The notes: a model not told the origin generated them from the sequence alone. 54,125 nt of DNA from Actinomycetota bacterium (GCA_016870215.1 VGCD01000013.1:1-54125); one strand, 5' to 3'; counted from the stretch's first letter, positions 23,002 through 32,222 are shown. Numbers and translations: made by a program.

Positions 23002-23259
23002 TGGGGCTCCTCGCGCAGGTGACCCGGGGTTCGGGACACGAGTGTCGATAGTTGATGCCAGCTGGTGCCATGAGCGAGCCAACGGGCAGTCGTCACAGGC
23101 TAGGTGGCGGGTCTGCCAGCCCACAACCCGGCGCGCCCCCTTTCAGTCGCCCAATTTTGGCTCTGTCCACAGCCTGATACTCTCGCCGGTTCCAACGAAA
23201 CGAGTTGGGGGTCCGTCCACACCCTGTGGATGTGGCTGTGGACGGAGGGGACAAGGGTA
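23002..23259. promoter_or_regulatory. rpmH-dnaA divergent control region with DnaA-box-like inverted repeat
   Basis: The 258 bases contain CTGTCCACA (23163-23171), an actinobacterial-type DnaA box, and an inverted pair CCGTCCACA (23213-23221) with TGTGGACGG (23237-23245). The loop holds a further half box (TGTGGATGT, 23225-23233). The downstream arm abuts the dnaA ribosome site GGAGGGG. The arrangement suits DnaA autoregulation or a leader hairpin. A long open frame through this DNA (from 23104) is not homologous to DnaA and is taken as non-coding. Confidence 0.65.
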
Positions 23260-24636
23260 GTGAACAACCACGAAGCGGTCTGGAACGCAACGTCGCAACT
23301 GCTGAAGGCACAAGTGTCTGAAGGAGTTTGGTATTCGACATTCAACGATGTCGTTGCGCTCGCCAGTGATGAAGATTCTCTCCGGTTGCAAGTGCCGAAC
23401 ACATATGTACGTGATCGGATTATCTCGCGTTACCGCCCATTGGTGCTCGACGCACTCGAAGAGATCGGTGAAAGCGATCGCGTGCTCGTCGTCGAAGTGA
23501 ACGAAACACAAACAACCGATGACGCCGCTGACTCGGTCGCCATGCCAACTGCTGATGACTATGTCGCCCCCGCAACCGACGAAAAAGTCAATGCCAACAA
23601 GGGTTCTGCGGTCGGTCTCAACCCCCGTTACACCTTCGAAAACTTCGTCAAGGGTGCTTCAAACCAGTTCGCACTCGCAGCTGCGTTGCGTGTGGCCGAG
23701 ACTCCAGCTCGCTCATACAACCCGCTGTTCATCTACGGCTCGGCCGGTTTGGGCAAGACCCATTTGTTGCAAGCCATCGGTTGGTACGTGCACGCGCATT
23801 ACGCCCACTACGTGGTGCGGTACGTGTCTACTGAAACATTTTTGAACGAATACGTCGATGCCATTCGTACGAACACCACTGCTGCGTTCAAGCGCAGGTA
23901 TCGCGAAGTTGATGTTCTTCTCATTGACGACATCCAATTCATGGAAGGCAAAGAGGGTCTGCAGGAGGAGTTTTTCCACACCTTCAACAGCCTCCACGGA
24001 GCCAACAAGCAGATCGTCATTTCATCCGACCGGGTGCCCGATGCCATCCCGACCCTGGAAGATCGCCTCCGCGGCCGATTCCGTTGGGGCCTCATCACCG
24101 ACATTCAGCCCCCGGACATGGAGACCCGCCTCGCAATTCTTCGGAACAAGGCCGAGCGGGACAACACCCACCTTGCACCGGACGTGCTCGAGTTCATCGC
24201 TTCGAATGTCACCTCGAACATCCGTGAGTTGGAAGGTGCTCTCATTCGCGTGACCGCCTACGCCAACCTCACCCGCGAGACCCCGACCATAGAGATGGCA
24301 CAGCAACAGCTGGCTGACCTCTTGTCAGACACCGCGCCGAAGCATCGCACCGACGAAGAGTTGCTAACCGAGTGTGCCTCGTACCTCGGGTTCACCGTAG
24401 AGGCCTTGAAGGGCAAGAGCCGTCAGCGCCCGCTGGTGTCGGCCCGTCAGATAGCCATGTACATCTTCCGCGACATGACTGAGCTCAGCTACCCAGCCAT
24501 CGCTCGTTTGTTCGGGGGACGTGACCACACCACGGTCATTCACGCCGTCGACAAGACCCAGCGCCTTATGCGCGAGCGCAAGCAAGTGTTCGATCAGGTC
24601 ACCGACCTCATCGCCAAGTTGAAGAAGGCCAACTGA
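23260..24636 (+). CDS. dnaA: chromosomal replication initiator DnaA
   Basis: From GTG 23260, preceded by GGAGGGG, the 458 residues have domain I (AVWNATSQLLKAQVSEGVWY), a short acidic domain II, and the AAA+ domain III (FVKGASNQFALAAALRVAE; Walker A GSAGLGKTHLLQAIG; Walker B VLLIDDIQFM; sensor LEDRLRGRFRWGL). Domain IV has the DnaA-box-binding signature FGGRDHTTVIHAVDK. It melts the origin and loads DnaB. Codon choice changes sharply near 23953. By my hand count the 5' part uses CAA/CAG 6:1 and GAA/GAG 13:2, the 3' part about 2:9 and 3:14. Confidence 0.97.
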   Translation: MNNHEAVWNATSQLLKAQVSEGVWYSTFNDVVALASDEDSLRLQVPNTYVRDRIISRYRPLVLDALEEIGESDRVLVVEVNETQTTDDAADSVAMPTADDYVAPATDEKVNANKGSAVGLNPRYTFENFVKGASNQFALAAALRVAETPARSYNPLFIYGSAGLGKTHLLQAIGWYVHAHYAHYVVRYVSTETFLNEYVDAIRTNTTAAFKRRYREVDVLLIDDIQFMEGKEGLQEEFFHTFNSLHGANKQIVISSDRVPDAIPTLEDRLRGRFRWGLITDIQPPDMETRLAILRNKAERDNTHLAPDVLEFIASNVTSNIRELEGALIRVTAYANLTRETPTIEMAQQQLADLLSDTAPKHRTDEELLTECASYLGFTVEALKGKSRQRPLVSARQIAMYIFRDMTELSYPAIARLFGGRDHTTVIHAVDKTQRLMRERKQVFDQVTDLIAKLKKAN

Positions 24637-24904
24637 TTTACATGTTCACTCGTGCTTTTACTGGTGTGGATGACCTTGCGGATTCCGTGTGTGTTCCGTG
24701 TGGACACATGTCGAAAAACCACGTGTCATACACAAGCAAGGAAATTGCACGCGTGCAACATGTGCATGGTGCTACTCCGGTCCACACACCCTCATTTGTT
24801 GTGACACAAGGGTTTGGTACACCTTCTCCACAATCCACAGCACCTATTACAACCATTAGTTATTAATCAGCCACTGCTAGTGGTAATCGCACGAAAGAAA
24901 AACC
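24637..24904. other. dnaA-dnaN intergenic region, candidate oriC
   Basis: This 268-base gap is where most actinobacteria keep oriC. It holds imperfect DnaA boxes: TGTGGATGA at 24665-24673 (one mismatch), TGTGGACAC at 24699-24707, TTCTCCACA at 24824-24832 (one mismatch) and CAATCCACA at 24831-24839. An AT-rich stretch at about 24844-24869 (TATTACAACCATTAGTTATT and onward) could be the unwinding element. Box quality is modest and no perfect TTATCCACA is present. The dnaN promoter must also be here. Confidence 0.6.
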
Positions 24905-25999
24905 ATGAAGTTTCGAAGTGAACAAGGAATGTTGGCCGAGGCACTTGGTGCCCTGTCACGCATTGCCACGTCTCGTAACTCGTCTTCACCTGCGCTTGCT
25001 GGCGTGAAGCTGCACCTGAATGACGACACGTTGGTGGCCTCAAGTACCGACAACGACATCTCGTTGCAGTTCACACTTTCGGTCGGTGGTGAACGAAACG
25101 GCCAAACTCTCATCAGTGCTCGTCTGTTGAACGACATCGTGCGTGCCCTTCCAAACGGAAAACTCACTGTTGATGTTGGTGCTGACTCCGCGACACTCAG
25201 CGCCGGTCGTTCGCAATTCACTGTTCCCACGCTGAACGCTGTTGAATTTCCTCGCACCACACCTGCGCCGGCAAACCCGGTCACGATGTCAGCGAAAGAT
25301 TTGTCGTTTGCTCTCAATCAAGTTGTTCGTGCAGCCAGCCGTGATCTCGGCAAGCAACATCTCACCGCCGTGTTGTTACGTGCCGAAGACACAGGTCTTC
25401 GCCTTGTTGCTACCGACAGCTATCGCCTCGCAGTGCGCGACATCGTGGGCACTTCAGTGCTTGGGTTCGGCCAGGAATTCCTGCTTCCGAGTCGTGCGCT
25501 TGGTGAATTGCAACGACTTCTCGACGCAAACGAAGAAATCAGTATTCGTTTCGGTGATATCGAAGCAACTTTCGAAACACCGACAATGCAATTGACCACT
25601 CGCATCATCAACGCCACCTTCCCGCAGTTCAAGCAATTGATCTTGCCGAAGTACGACAACAAATTGATTGTTGCTCGCGAAGCACTTGTCGACGCACTTC
25701 GCCGTAGCAAAGTGTTGGCCCACGACAACACCACGCCGGTGCGTCTCACCATGGGTGAAAACGGATTGCGCATCACGGTGCAAACAACCGATCAAGGTGC
25801 GTCAACAGAAGACGTCGATGCAACATTCAAAGGCAACGAAATCACCGCAGCGTTCAATGCCGATTATTTGCTCGACGGTGTCGACGCAACAGTTGGAGAC
25901 GAAGTCAGCATCGAGTCGACTGAACCGAACAAACCCGCAGTCATTCGCGGCGTTGGCGATGACTCGTACTTGTACTTGCTCATGCCGCAACGGGTCTGA
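24905..25999 (+). CDS. dnaN: DNA polymerase III beta sliding clamp
   Basis: The 364-residue clamp has three repeated domains. It starts MKFRSEQGMLAEALGALSRI and includes LRLVATDSYRLAVRD in domain II and FNADYLLDGVDA plus the C-terminal YLYLLMPQRV in domain III. Length is typical. It encircles DNA and tethers polymerases. Codon use is the GAA/CAA-rich type throughout. Its TGA overlaps the recF ATG (TGATG). Confidence 0.97.
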   Translation: MKFRSEQGMLAEALGALSRIATSRNSSSPALAGVKLHLNDDTLVASSTDNDISLQFTLSVGGERNGQTLISARLLNDIVRALPNGKLTVDVGADSATLSAGRSQFTVPTLNAVEFPRTTPAPANPVTMSAKDLSFALNQVVRAASRDLGKQHLTAVLLRAEDTGLRLVATDSYRLAVRDIVGTSVLGFGQEFLLPSRALGELQRLLDANEEISIRFGDIEATFETPTMQLTTRIINATFPQFKQLILPKYDNKLIVAREALVDALRRSKVLAHDNTTPVRLTMGENGLRITVQTTDQGASTEDVDATFKGNEITAAFNADYLLDGVDATVGDEVSIESTEPNKPAVIRGVGDDSYLYLLMPQRV

Positions 26000-27078
26000 T
26001 GCACATTTACCGGGTCGAGCTCATCGACTTCCGTATCTACAAGAACGCGGTCTTCGATCTACACCCAGGTGTCACTGCTGTCGTCGGCAAGAACGCACAA
26101 GGTAAAACTTCACTTGCCGAAGCGATGAGTTACATCGCGACACTGTCCAGTTTCCGCGGAGTGCAAAATGATGCGCTCGTTCGTGAAGGCGCAGACTCTG
26201 CCTATGTGCGCGCAAACCTGCGACAAGTCGACGGTCGTGAAGTAGTCATCGAGTGCGAGATCAATCGCGCGGGTCGCAACCGGGTGCTCGTGAACAAACA
26301 ACGCTTGCAACGCATTCGCGACCTTCTTGGCGTGGCGCGCACAACAGTGTTTGCTCCCAGCGATTTGCAACTGGTGTACGAAGGGCCCGGCTTGCGCCGC
26401 ACATTGCTCGACGACGCACTGGTGTCGCTGGCACCACGCAACGACTCATTGCGTCTTGAAGTTGATCGCATCGTGCGTCAACGCAACGTGTTGTTGAAAC
26501 AAGCGGGCGGGCGCCTCACCGACGACATTGCATCGACACTCGAAGTATGGGACGAAAAGTTCGCGCAGTCCGGCGGCGCCTTGGGCGAGGCTCGCGCCAA
26601 CTTGGTGGCCAGGCTCACCCCACATGTGCAGCGGGCCTACGAGCAGTTGGCGGGCGAGCCGACCGCGGTCGAGATGATGTACGAGCCGCCCTGGCGCCGC
26701 ATCGGGCTGGCTCAGGCCCTCGCCGAATCCCGCGGGGAGGACCTTCGCCGTCAAATCTCGACGGTCGGCCCCCATCGCGACGACGTGGTGCTGCAGATAA
26801 AAGGTATGCCGGCCAGGTCCCATGCGTCCCAAGGGGAGTGCCGCACCCTGGCCCTTGCCCTGCGCCTGGGGGTACACACCCTGGTCACCGAGGACACCGG
26901 CTCGGCCCCACTTCTGGTGCTGGACGATGTGTTGTCCGAGCTCGACCCCTCCCGATGCACCGCCCTGCTTACCCATATGCCCCCTGGCCAGGTCATCATC
27001 ACCACGGCGGGGGCGCTGCCGTCTGAGGCACACCCCGATGCCATCATCACCATCTCAAACGGAGCGGTGGTGTCATGA
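25999..27078 (+). CDS. recF: DNA replication and repair protein RecF
   Basis: The 359-residue SMC-like ATPase has Walker A GKNAQGKTSL, the signature SQGECRTLALALRLG, and Walker B LLVLDDVLSELD. It acts at gaps to help RecO/RecR load RecA. The gene is coupled to dnaN and to dciA (ATGA). Its codon choice flips near 26566. My count before that point is CAA/CAG 8:0 and GAA/GAG 7:3; after it 2:6 and 1:10, with many CTG, CCC, ACC and GGG codons. The neighbours dnaN and dciA are of the first type. Confidence 0.96.
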   Translation: MHIYRVELIDFRIYKNAVFDLHPGVTAVVGKNAQGKTSLAEAMSYIATLSSFRGVQNDALVREGADSAYVRANLRQVDGREVVIECEINRAGRNRVLVNKQRLQRIRDLLGVARTTVFAPSDLQLVYEGPGLRRTLLDDALVSLAPRNDSLRLEVDRIVRQRNVLLKQAGGRLTDDIASTLEVWDEKFAQSGGALGEARANLVARLTPHVQRAYEQLAGEPTAVEMMYEPPWRRIGLAQALAESRGEDLRRQISTVGPHRDDVVLQIKGMPARSHASQGECRTLALALRLGVHTLVTEDTGSAPLLVLDDVLSELDPSRCTALLTHMPPGQVIITTAGALPSEAHPDAIITISNGAVVS

Positions 27079-27386
27079 CACAAAACGAACGACGCGAACC
27101 TCGTCGACTCAACGTCACCGTCGATGCTGCATTGCGTCGACTCAATGGTGGCGACACATCTGCCATCGGTGGCATCTTCGGAAACTGGAGGACAATTGTT
27201 GGTGACGCAATTGCTGATCACGCACAACCAGTACGACTTGAAAAAAGAGTTCTCGTCGTCAATGTTGATGACCCTGCGTGGGCAACACAATTGCGCTTCC
27301 TTCACGATGAGGTTGTGCACACATTGCGCACATATGCAGGTGACAATGTGGACAGAATCGACATCCGTGTTCGACGTACCCGATAA
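27075..27386 (+). CDS. dciA: DciA-like DUF721 protein, probable DnaB loader
   Basis: The 103-residue protein has the DUF721 core: LNVTVDAALRRLNGG, FGNWRTIVGDAIADHAQPVR, VLVVNVDDPAWATQLRFL and a short C-terminal basic strand. DciA is the ancestral helicase operator that loads DnaB in bacteria lacking DnaC/DnaI. It is located between recF and gyrB, as in other actinobacteria (Rv0004). The start ATG overlaps the recF stop. Confidence 0.9.
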   Translation: MTQNERREPRRLNVTVDAALRRLNGGDTSAIGGIFGNWRTIVGDAIADHAQPVRLEKRVLVVNVDDPAWATQLRFLHDEVVHTLRTYAGDNVDRIDIRVRRTR

Positions 27387-27417
27387 AAACACCCTTTTCT
27401 GCTAGTCTTTTCACGCC

Positions 27418-29388
27418 ATGGCTGCATCAAAGAAGGCACCGGCGAAGAACCCGTCCGCTGATTACGGCGCAAAGGACATTCAGGTTCTCGAAGGTCTCGA
27501 CCCCGTTCGTAAACGTCCCGGTATGTACATCGGGTCCACTGGTCTCGCTGGTCTCCATCACCTCATCTGGGAAGTTGTCGACAACTCCATCGATGAAGCG
27601 ATGGCAGGTTTCTGCACCAAGATCATCGTCACGCTCACACCCGATGGTGCGTGCAAAGTGGAAGACAATGGTCGCGGCATTCCGGTCGACCCGTATCCGT
27701 CAGGTCCGCACAAAGGAAAAAGCGCTGCCGAAGTGGTGCTCACCGTGCTGCACGCCGGTGGCAAGTTCGGCGGCGAGGGCTACAAGGTGTCCGGCGGCCT
27801 CCACGGCGTGGGCGTCTCAGTGGTCAACGCTCTCTCCACCCGAGTGGTTCTGGAAATCGACCGCGACGGCAACCGCTACGGCATGGAATTCCAGGACGGT
27901 GGCAAGCCAAAGGGCAAGCTCTCGAAGACCGGGTCCACCCCTGGCCGCGGTCGCAAGACCGGAACCACGGTCACGTTCTGGCCCGATCCCACCATCTTTG
28001 CTGCGGAAGGCATCGAGTTTGTCGCCCGCACCGTTATGGAGCGTCTGCAGACCATGGCGTTTCTCAACAAGGGTCTCGAAGTGGTGTTCGTCGACGAACG
28101 CAAAGGTCGCGAACAAGAAGTCACCTTCCAATACAAAGGTGGCATCGTCGACTTCGTCAAGCACCTCAACCAGTCGAAAGAGTCGCTCTTCAACAAAGTC
28201 GCGCACTACGAAGACGAAGATGAAGACGAAGGCCAGCAACTCGACGTCGCCATTCAGTGGAACACCGGTTACTACGAAGGCATTCACGGTTACGCCAACG
28301 GCATCAGCACCGCAGAAGGTGGCATGCACGTTGAAGGTTTCAAAACAGCGCTCACCAGCGTGGTCAACAAGTACGCCCGCGACAAAGGACTTCTCAAAGA
28401 GAAGGACGACAACCTGCTCGGCGAAGACATTCGCGAAGGCATTACTGCCATCGTCGCGGTGAAATTGCGCGAGCCGCAGTTCGAAGGTCAAACCAAGGCA
28501 AAGCTCGGCAACGTTCCTATGCGTTCATTCGTGCAGAAGAGCACCAACCGATTCCTTGCCGAGTGGATGGACGAGAACCCCACTGAAGCAAACCGCGTTG
28601 TCAAGAAAGCTGTCGCAGCTGCGCAAGCACGACTAGCTGCAAAGAATGCACGAAATGCAGTGCGACGCAAGACCGCATTGTCTGGTGCGGGCATGCCCGA
28701 CAAGTTGAAGGACTGCTCAAGTTCTGTTGCCGAAGAGAGCGAATTGTTCATCGTTGAAGGTGACTCTGCAGGGGGCACTGCTGTCGACGCGCGTGATCCG
28801 CGCACGCAAGCAATTCTTCCTATTCGCGGAAAAATTCTGAATGTCGAGCGCGCACGCCTCGACAAGATGTTGAAGAACAACGAAGTGCAGGCACTCATCA
28901 CCGCAATCGGTGGTGGCGTTGGCGATGAATTTGATGTGTCGAAGGCGCGCTATCACAAGATCATCGCGTTGGCCGACGCCGATGTCGACGGCAGCCACAT
29001 TCGCACGTTGTTGCTCACGTTCTTCTACAGGCAGATGAAGCCGATGGTCGAAAATGGTTACGTGTACATCGCACAGCCACCGTTGTATTCAACCGAAATC
29101 GGCAAAGAAAAGATCTATCTCAAAGATGACGGCACAAAAGCGAAGTTCCTGAAGGACAACCCCAACCACAAGAAAGAATTCCAACGCCTCAAAGGTCTTG
29201 GTGAAATGGACTGGGAAGAGTTGCGCAGCACCACTATGGATGCATCAACGCGCACGTTGTTGCAGGTCACCGTCGAAGAAGCCGCGCTGGCCGACGACAT
29301 CATGAGCGTGCTCATGGGCGACGATGTCGAGAGTCGCAAGAAATTCATCACCACCAATGCGCGCGACGTGCGCAACTTGGACTTCTAG
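27418..29388 (+). CDS. gyrB: DNA gyrase subunit B
   Basis: The 656 residues have the GHKL ATPase domain (LIWEVVDNSIDEAMAG; DNGRGIPVD; SGGLHGVGVSVVNALS), the transducer domain, the TOPRIM domain (EGDSAGG; DADVDGSHIRTLLLTF), and the tail ending near RNLDF. A Lys/Ala-rich extension of about 15 residues precedes the fold. No intein is present. TAGTCT at 27403-27408 is a likely -10 element nine bases before the ATG. It lies 12 bases before gyrA. Confidence 0.97.
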   Translation: MAASKKAPAKNPSADYGAKDIQVLEGLDPVRKRPGMYIGSTGLAGLHHLIWEVVDNSIDEAMAGFCTKIIVTLTPDGACKVEDNGRGIPVDPYPSGPHKGKSAAEVVLTVLHAGGKFGGEGYKVSGGLHGVGVSVVNALSTRVVLEIDRDGNRYGMEFQDGGKPKGKLSKTGSTPGRGRKTGTTVTFWPDPTIFAAEGIEFVARTVMERLQTMAFLNKGLEVVFVDERKGREQEVTFQYKGGIVDFVKHLNQSKESLFNKVAHYEDEDEDEGQQLDVAIQWNTGYYEGIHGYANGISTAEGGMHVEGFKTALTSVVNKYARDKGLLKEKDDNLLGEDIREGITAIVAVKLREPQFEGQTKAKLGNVPMRSFVQKSTNRFLAEWMDENPTEANRVVKKAVAAAQARLAAKNARNAVRRKTALSGAGMPDKLKDCSSSVAEESELFIVEGDSAGGTAVDARDPRTQAILPIRGKILNVERARLDKMLKNNEVQALITAIGGGVGDEFDVSKARYHKIIALADADVDGSHIRTLLLTFFYRQMKPMVENGYVYIAQPPLYSTEIGKEKIYLKDDGTKAKFLKDNPNHKKEFQRLKGLGEMDWEELRSTTMDASTRTLLQVTVEEAALADDIMSVLMGDDVESRKKFITTNARDVRNLDF

Positions 29389-29400
29389 GCAGGCAGTCAC

Positions 29401-31866
29401 ATGGCCGGAAAACGCAAAGCCCCAGAACCACCGCCGCAGGAACCAGGCGAAGCAGTTCAGCCCGTTCCCTTGCAAGACGAGATGGAGCGGTCGTTCCTCG
29501 ACTACGCCATGTCGGTCATCATGTCGCGCGCGTTGCCCGACGTGCGCGACGGATTGAAGCCGGTGCACCGCCGCATCATCTGGGACATGGAACAACAAGG
29601 GTTCCGTCCCGATCGACCGTTCGTGAAGTGCGCCCGCGTCACCGGTGACACCATGGCGCGCTATCACCCACACGGTGACAGCGCCATCTACGACGCGTTG
29701 GTGCGAATGGCTCAGCCGTTCTCCTTGCGCCACCCACTCATCGACTTCCACGGCAACTACGGCAGCCCCGACTTTGGTCCGGCCGCTGCTCGCTACACCG
29801 AGTCGCGTTTGCACCAGTTGGCCATGTTGTTGTTGCAAGACATCGACGAGAACACCGTCAACATGATTCCGAACTACGACGGCACCACCGAAGAACCTCA
29901 GGTGTTGCCGGCGCGGTTCCCGAACTTGTTGGTGAACGGCAGCCAGGGCATTGCTGTGGGCATGGCTACATCCATTCCGCCACACAACTTGGGCGAAATC
30001 ATCGATGCCACCATGCACATCATCGACAATCCGAAGGCCACACCAGACGATCTCATGAAGTTCGTCAACGGTCCTGACTTTCCAACGGGTGGTCTCATTC
30101 TCGGCAAGGCCGGCATCATCGACGCGTACCGCACAGGTCGCGGAAGCGTGAAGATGCGCGCTGCCGTGACCATCGAAGAGGGTCGTCGCGGACGTATGGA
30201 AATTCGTGTCACCGAATTGCCGTACCAAGCCAGCTGCTCGGCCATTGCTGCACGCATTCAAGAGCTGGTCGACGGTGGTGATCTTGACGGCATCGCCGAT
30301 GTCAACGATGCATCATCGGGTGGCGCCACCAACCTCATTATCGAACTGAAGCGTGATGCAAACGCAAACGTGGTGCTCAATAACTTGTTCAAGCTCACAC
30401 AGTTGCAGTCCAGTTTCCCGGTCAACATGGTGGCGCTCGTCGACGGTGTGCCGCGTACGCTCAACTTGGCTGATGCCATCACCGGTTATGTCAACCATCA
30501 GCTCGAAGTAGTCACGCGTCGTACGCAATACCGTCTTGACAAGGCGCGCGATCGTGGACACATCCTCGAAGGCCGCCTCAAGGCCCTGAATGTCATTGAT
30601 CGCATCATTGCGCTCATTCGTAAGAGTGAAGATGCAGGTGCAGCCAAAGACTTGCTCATGAAGAAGCCGTATTCATTCAGCGAGCGTCAAGCAATCGACA
30701 TTCTCGATATGCAGTTGCGCCAACTCACTCGTCTGTCGCGCATCGACATTGAGAAGGAGTTGGCCGACGTGCAGGCGCGCATCAAAGAGTACGAGTCCAT
30801 TTTGAAGAGTGATGCCAAGTTGCGTGGCGTCATCAAGAAAGAACTCGAAGACGTGCGCACCAAGTTCGCTACGCCGCGTGTGTGTCGCATCACGCACGAC
30901 ACGGGTGAGATGAGCCTCGAAGACTTGGTCGACGACAAAGAACTGGTCGTCGTCATGACCCAGGCTCAGTATGTAAAGGCCGTGTCAGCATCGTCGTTCC
31001 GTACGCAAAGCCGTGGTGGCCGCGGCGTCAAGGGTGCGACACTCAAGGAAGACGACATCGTGCGCCGAGTGCTGTTCACCACAGCGCATGCACACTTGTT
31101 GTTCTTCTCGAACCGTGGACGTGTCTACAAAATTCGTGCAGCCGATATTCCCGAGCGCGAACGTACCGCAAAGGGCATTCCCATTGTCAACCTGTTGCCG
31201 TTGCAGGCCGGTGAAACCATTCAGGCCATCATCGACACTCGTGAGTTCCCTGGCGAGCGCTACTTGTTCTTCGCAACCAAGCAAGGCACTGTCAAAAAGA
31301 CCGCCTTCGATGCATACAACAGCAGCCGCCGCGATGGTCTCATTGCGCTCAACTTGAAAGATGGCGACGAGTTGGTGCGTGTTATCGAGACACTCGGTGC
31401 TGACGACATCTTCTTGGTGTCGCGTAGCGGACAAGTCATGCGCTTTGCTGAGGGTGAGGTGCGGCCGATGGGGCGCACGGCAGCTGGTGTGCGCGGCATT
31501 CGATTGAAGGCAAATGACGAAGTCATCAGTGTCGACGCCGGCCGTGGAGACGATTCTCTGCTCATCGTCAGCGATGCGGGTTACGCCAAGCGCACAGTTA
31601 TCGGTCAATTCCCTCGCAAGGGTCGTGGTGGTCAAGGCGTCATCGGCGTGAAGATCACTGAAAAGAAGGGCCGAGTTGTTGCAGCATTCATGGTTGGCGA
31701 AGAGGACGAAATCGTCGCTGTTGCGTCGAACGGAGTCACCATTCGCACAGCGGTGAAAGAGATCTCATCGCAGGGTCGTGCCGCCACCGGTGTTCGCCTC
31801 ATGAATGTCGATAAGGGCCATTCGGTCGCATCTGTCGCACCAATTCTCAGTACCGACGAAGACTGA
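29401..31866 (+). CDS. gyrA: DNA gyrase subunit A
   Basis: The 821 residues have the winged-helix/tower domain with catalytic Tyr132 in AARYTESRL, and the quinolone-determining stretch RYHPHGDSAIYDALVRMAQP with Ser94 and Asp98, the wild-type (susceptible-type) residues. The C-terminal beta-pinwheel begins with a GyrA box in QSRGGRGVKG. The loop before the tyrosine is GNYGSPDFGPAAARYTE, one residue shorter than the mycobacterial type. No intein. It introduces negative supercoils with GyrB. Confidence 0.97.
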   Translation: MAGKRKAPEPPPQEPGEAVQPVPLQDEMERSFLDYAMSVIMSRALPDVRDGLKPVHRRIIWDMEQQGFRPDRPFVKCARVTGDTMARYHPHGDSAIYDALVRMAQPFSLRHPLIDFHGNYGSPDFGPAAARYTESRLHQLAMLLLQDIDENTVNMIPNYDGTTEEPQVLPARFPNLLVNGSQGIAVGMATSIPPHNLGEIIDATMHIIDNPKATPDDLMKFVNGPDFPTGGLILGKAGIIDAYRTGRGSVKMRAAVTIEEGRRGRMEIRVTELPYQASCSAIAARIQELVDGGDLDGIADVNDASSGGATNLIIELKRDANANVVLNNLFKLTQLQSSFPVNMVALVDGVPRTLNLADAITGYVNHQLEVVTRRTQYRLDKARDRGHILEGRLKALNVIDRIIALIRKSEDAGAAKDLLMKKPYSFSERQAIDILDMQLRQLTRLSRIDIEKELADVQARIKEYESILKSDAKLRGVIKKELEDVRTKFATPRVCRITHDTGEMSLEDLVDDKELVVVMTQAQYVKAVSASSFRTQSRGGRGVKGATLKEDDIVRRVLFTTAHAHLLFFSNRGRVYKIRAADIPERERTAKGIPIVNLLPLQAGETIQAIIDTREFPGERYLFFATKQGTVKKTAFDAYNSSRRDGLIALNLKDGDELVRVIETLGADDIFLVSRSGQVMRFAEGEVRPMGRTAAGVRGIRLKANDEVISVDAGRGDDSLLIVSDAGYAKRTVIGQFPRKGRGGQGVIGVKITEKKGRVVAAFMVGEEDEIVAVASNGVTIRTAVKEISSQGRAATGVRLMNVDKGHSVASVAPILSTDED

Positions 31867-31868
31867 GG

Positions 31869-32186
31869 TTGTTCGCCTTGTCGGTGTTCGGCGCTGTCTT
31901 CATGTGCATCGCTGCAATATGCGCAGTCGGGGTGTCACGAGTTGGCGCTGCACTTGTGCAACAAGCAACTGTGCAGAACATCGCGGACAGTGCCGCACTG
32001 GCTGGCGCCACCGCATTCGATGAAAGCACCGTGGCCACGTTGGTTACCATGCAGCACGCCGAGCTCGACTGTTTCGCTATTGATGACCTCGTCGTGCGGG
32101 TATGTGTCAGCAAAGGTGCACACGCCGCCACCGCTACTGCGGCTGCTGGGCTGGTGACCGTGCCAACAGCGTCATTGAATGACTGA
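31869..32186 (+). CDS. small TadE/TadG-like membrane protein
   Basis: The 105-residue ORF starts at a TTG two bases after the gyrA stop. It has an N-terminal helix (LSVFGAVFMCIAAICAVGVS) followed by VGAALVQQATVQNIADSAAL and AGATAFD. That A-rich pattern after a single helix is seen in TadG/Flp-type pilus-assembly and Rv3660-neighbourhood proteins, where it reads AQNAADAAALAGA. The rest has three cysteines and no motif. It may be a stand-alone pseudopilin-like protein. No other tad gene is in the window. Confidence 0.6.
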   Translation: MFALSVFGAVFMCIAAICAVGVSRVGAALVQQATVQNIADSAALAGATAFDESTVATLVTMQHAELDCFAIDDLVVRVCVSKGAHAATATAAAGLVTVPTASLND

Positions 32187-32210
32187 CCACGCATCACCTG
32201 TTGTCGTCAA

Positions 32211-32222
32211 TACACTTGCCTC
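32211..32222 (+). promoter_or_regulatory. leaderless-type -10 element (TACACT, 6 bases, GTG)
   Basis: TACACT at 32211-32216 plus TGCCTC precedes GTG at 32223. The same hexamer and spacing precede crgA. Confidence 0.5.

Noticed and set aside
23104-23259. N-terminal extension of dnaA (51 further residues)
   Set aside because: The residues do not resemble DnaA domain I, the DNA carries DnaA-box repeats, and a GTG with GGAGGGG at 23260 fits the family start.
29245-30261. 338-codon open frame antisense to gyrB/gyrA
   Set aside because: It covers conserved gyrase codons on the opposite strand, has no homology pattern, and is a by-product of codon bias.
2317-31866. Inteins in dnaB, gyrB or gyrA
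   Set aside because: All three proteins are of normal length with uninterrupted motifs at the usual insertion points.
29401-31866. Quinolone-resistance change in GyrA
   Set aside because: Ser94 and Asp98 in the quinolone region are the susceptible-type residues; only the loop before Tyr132 is shorter.
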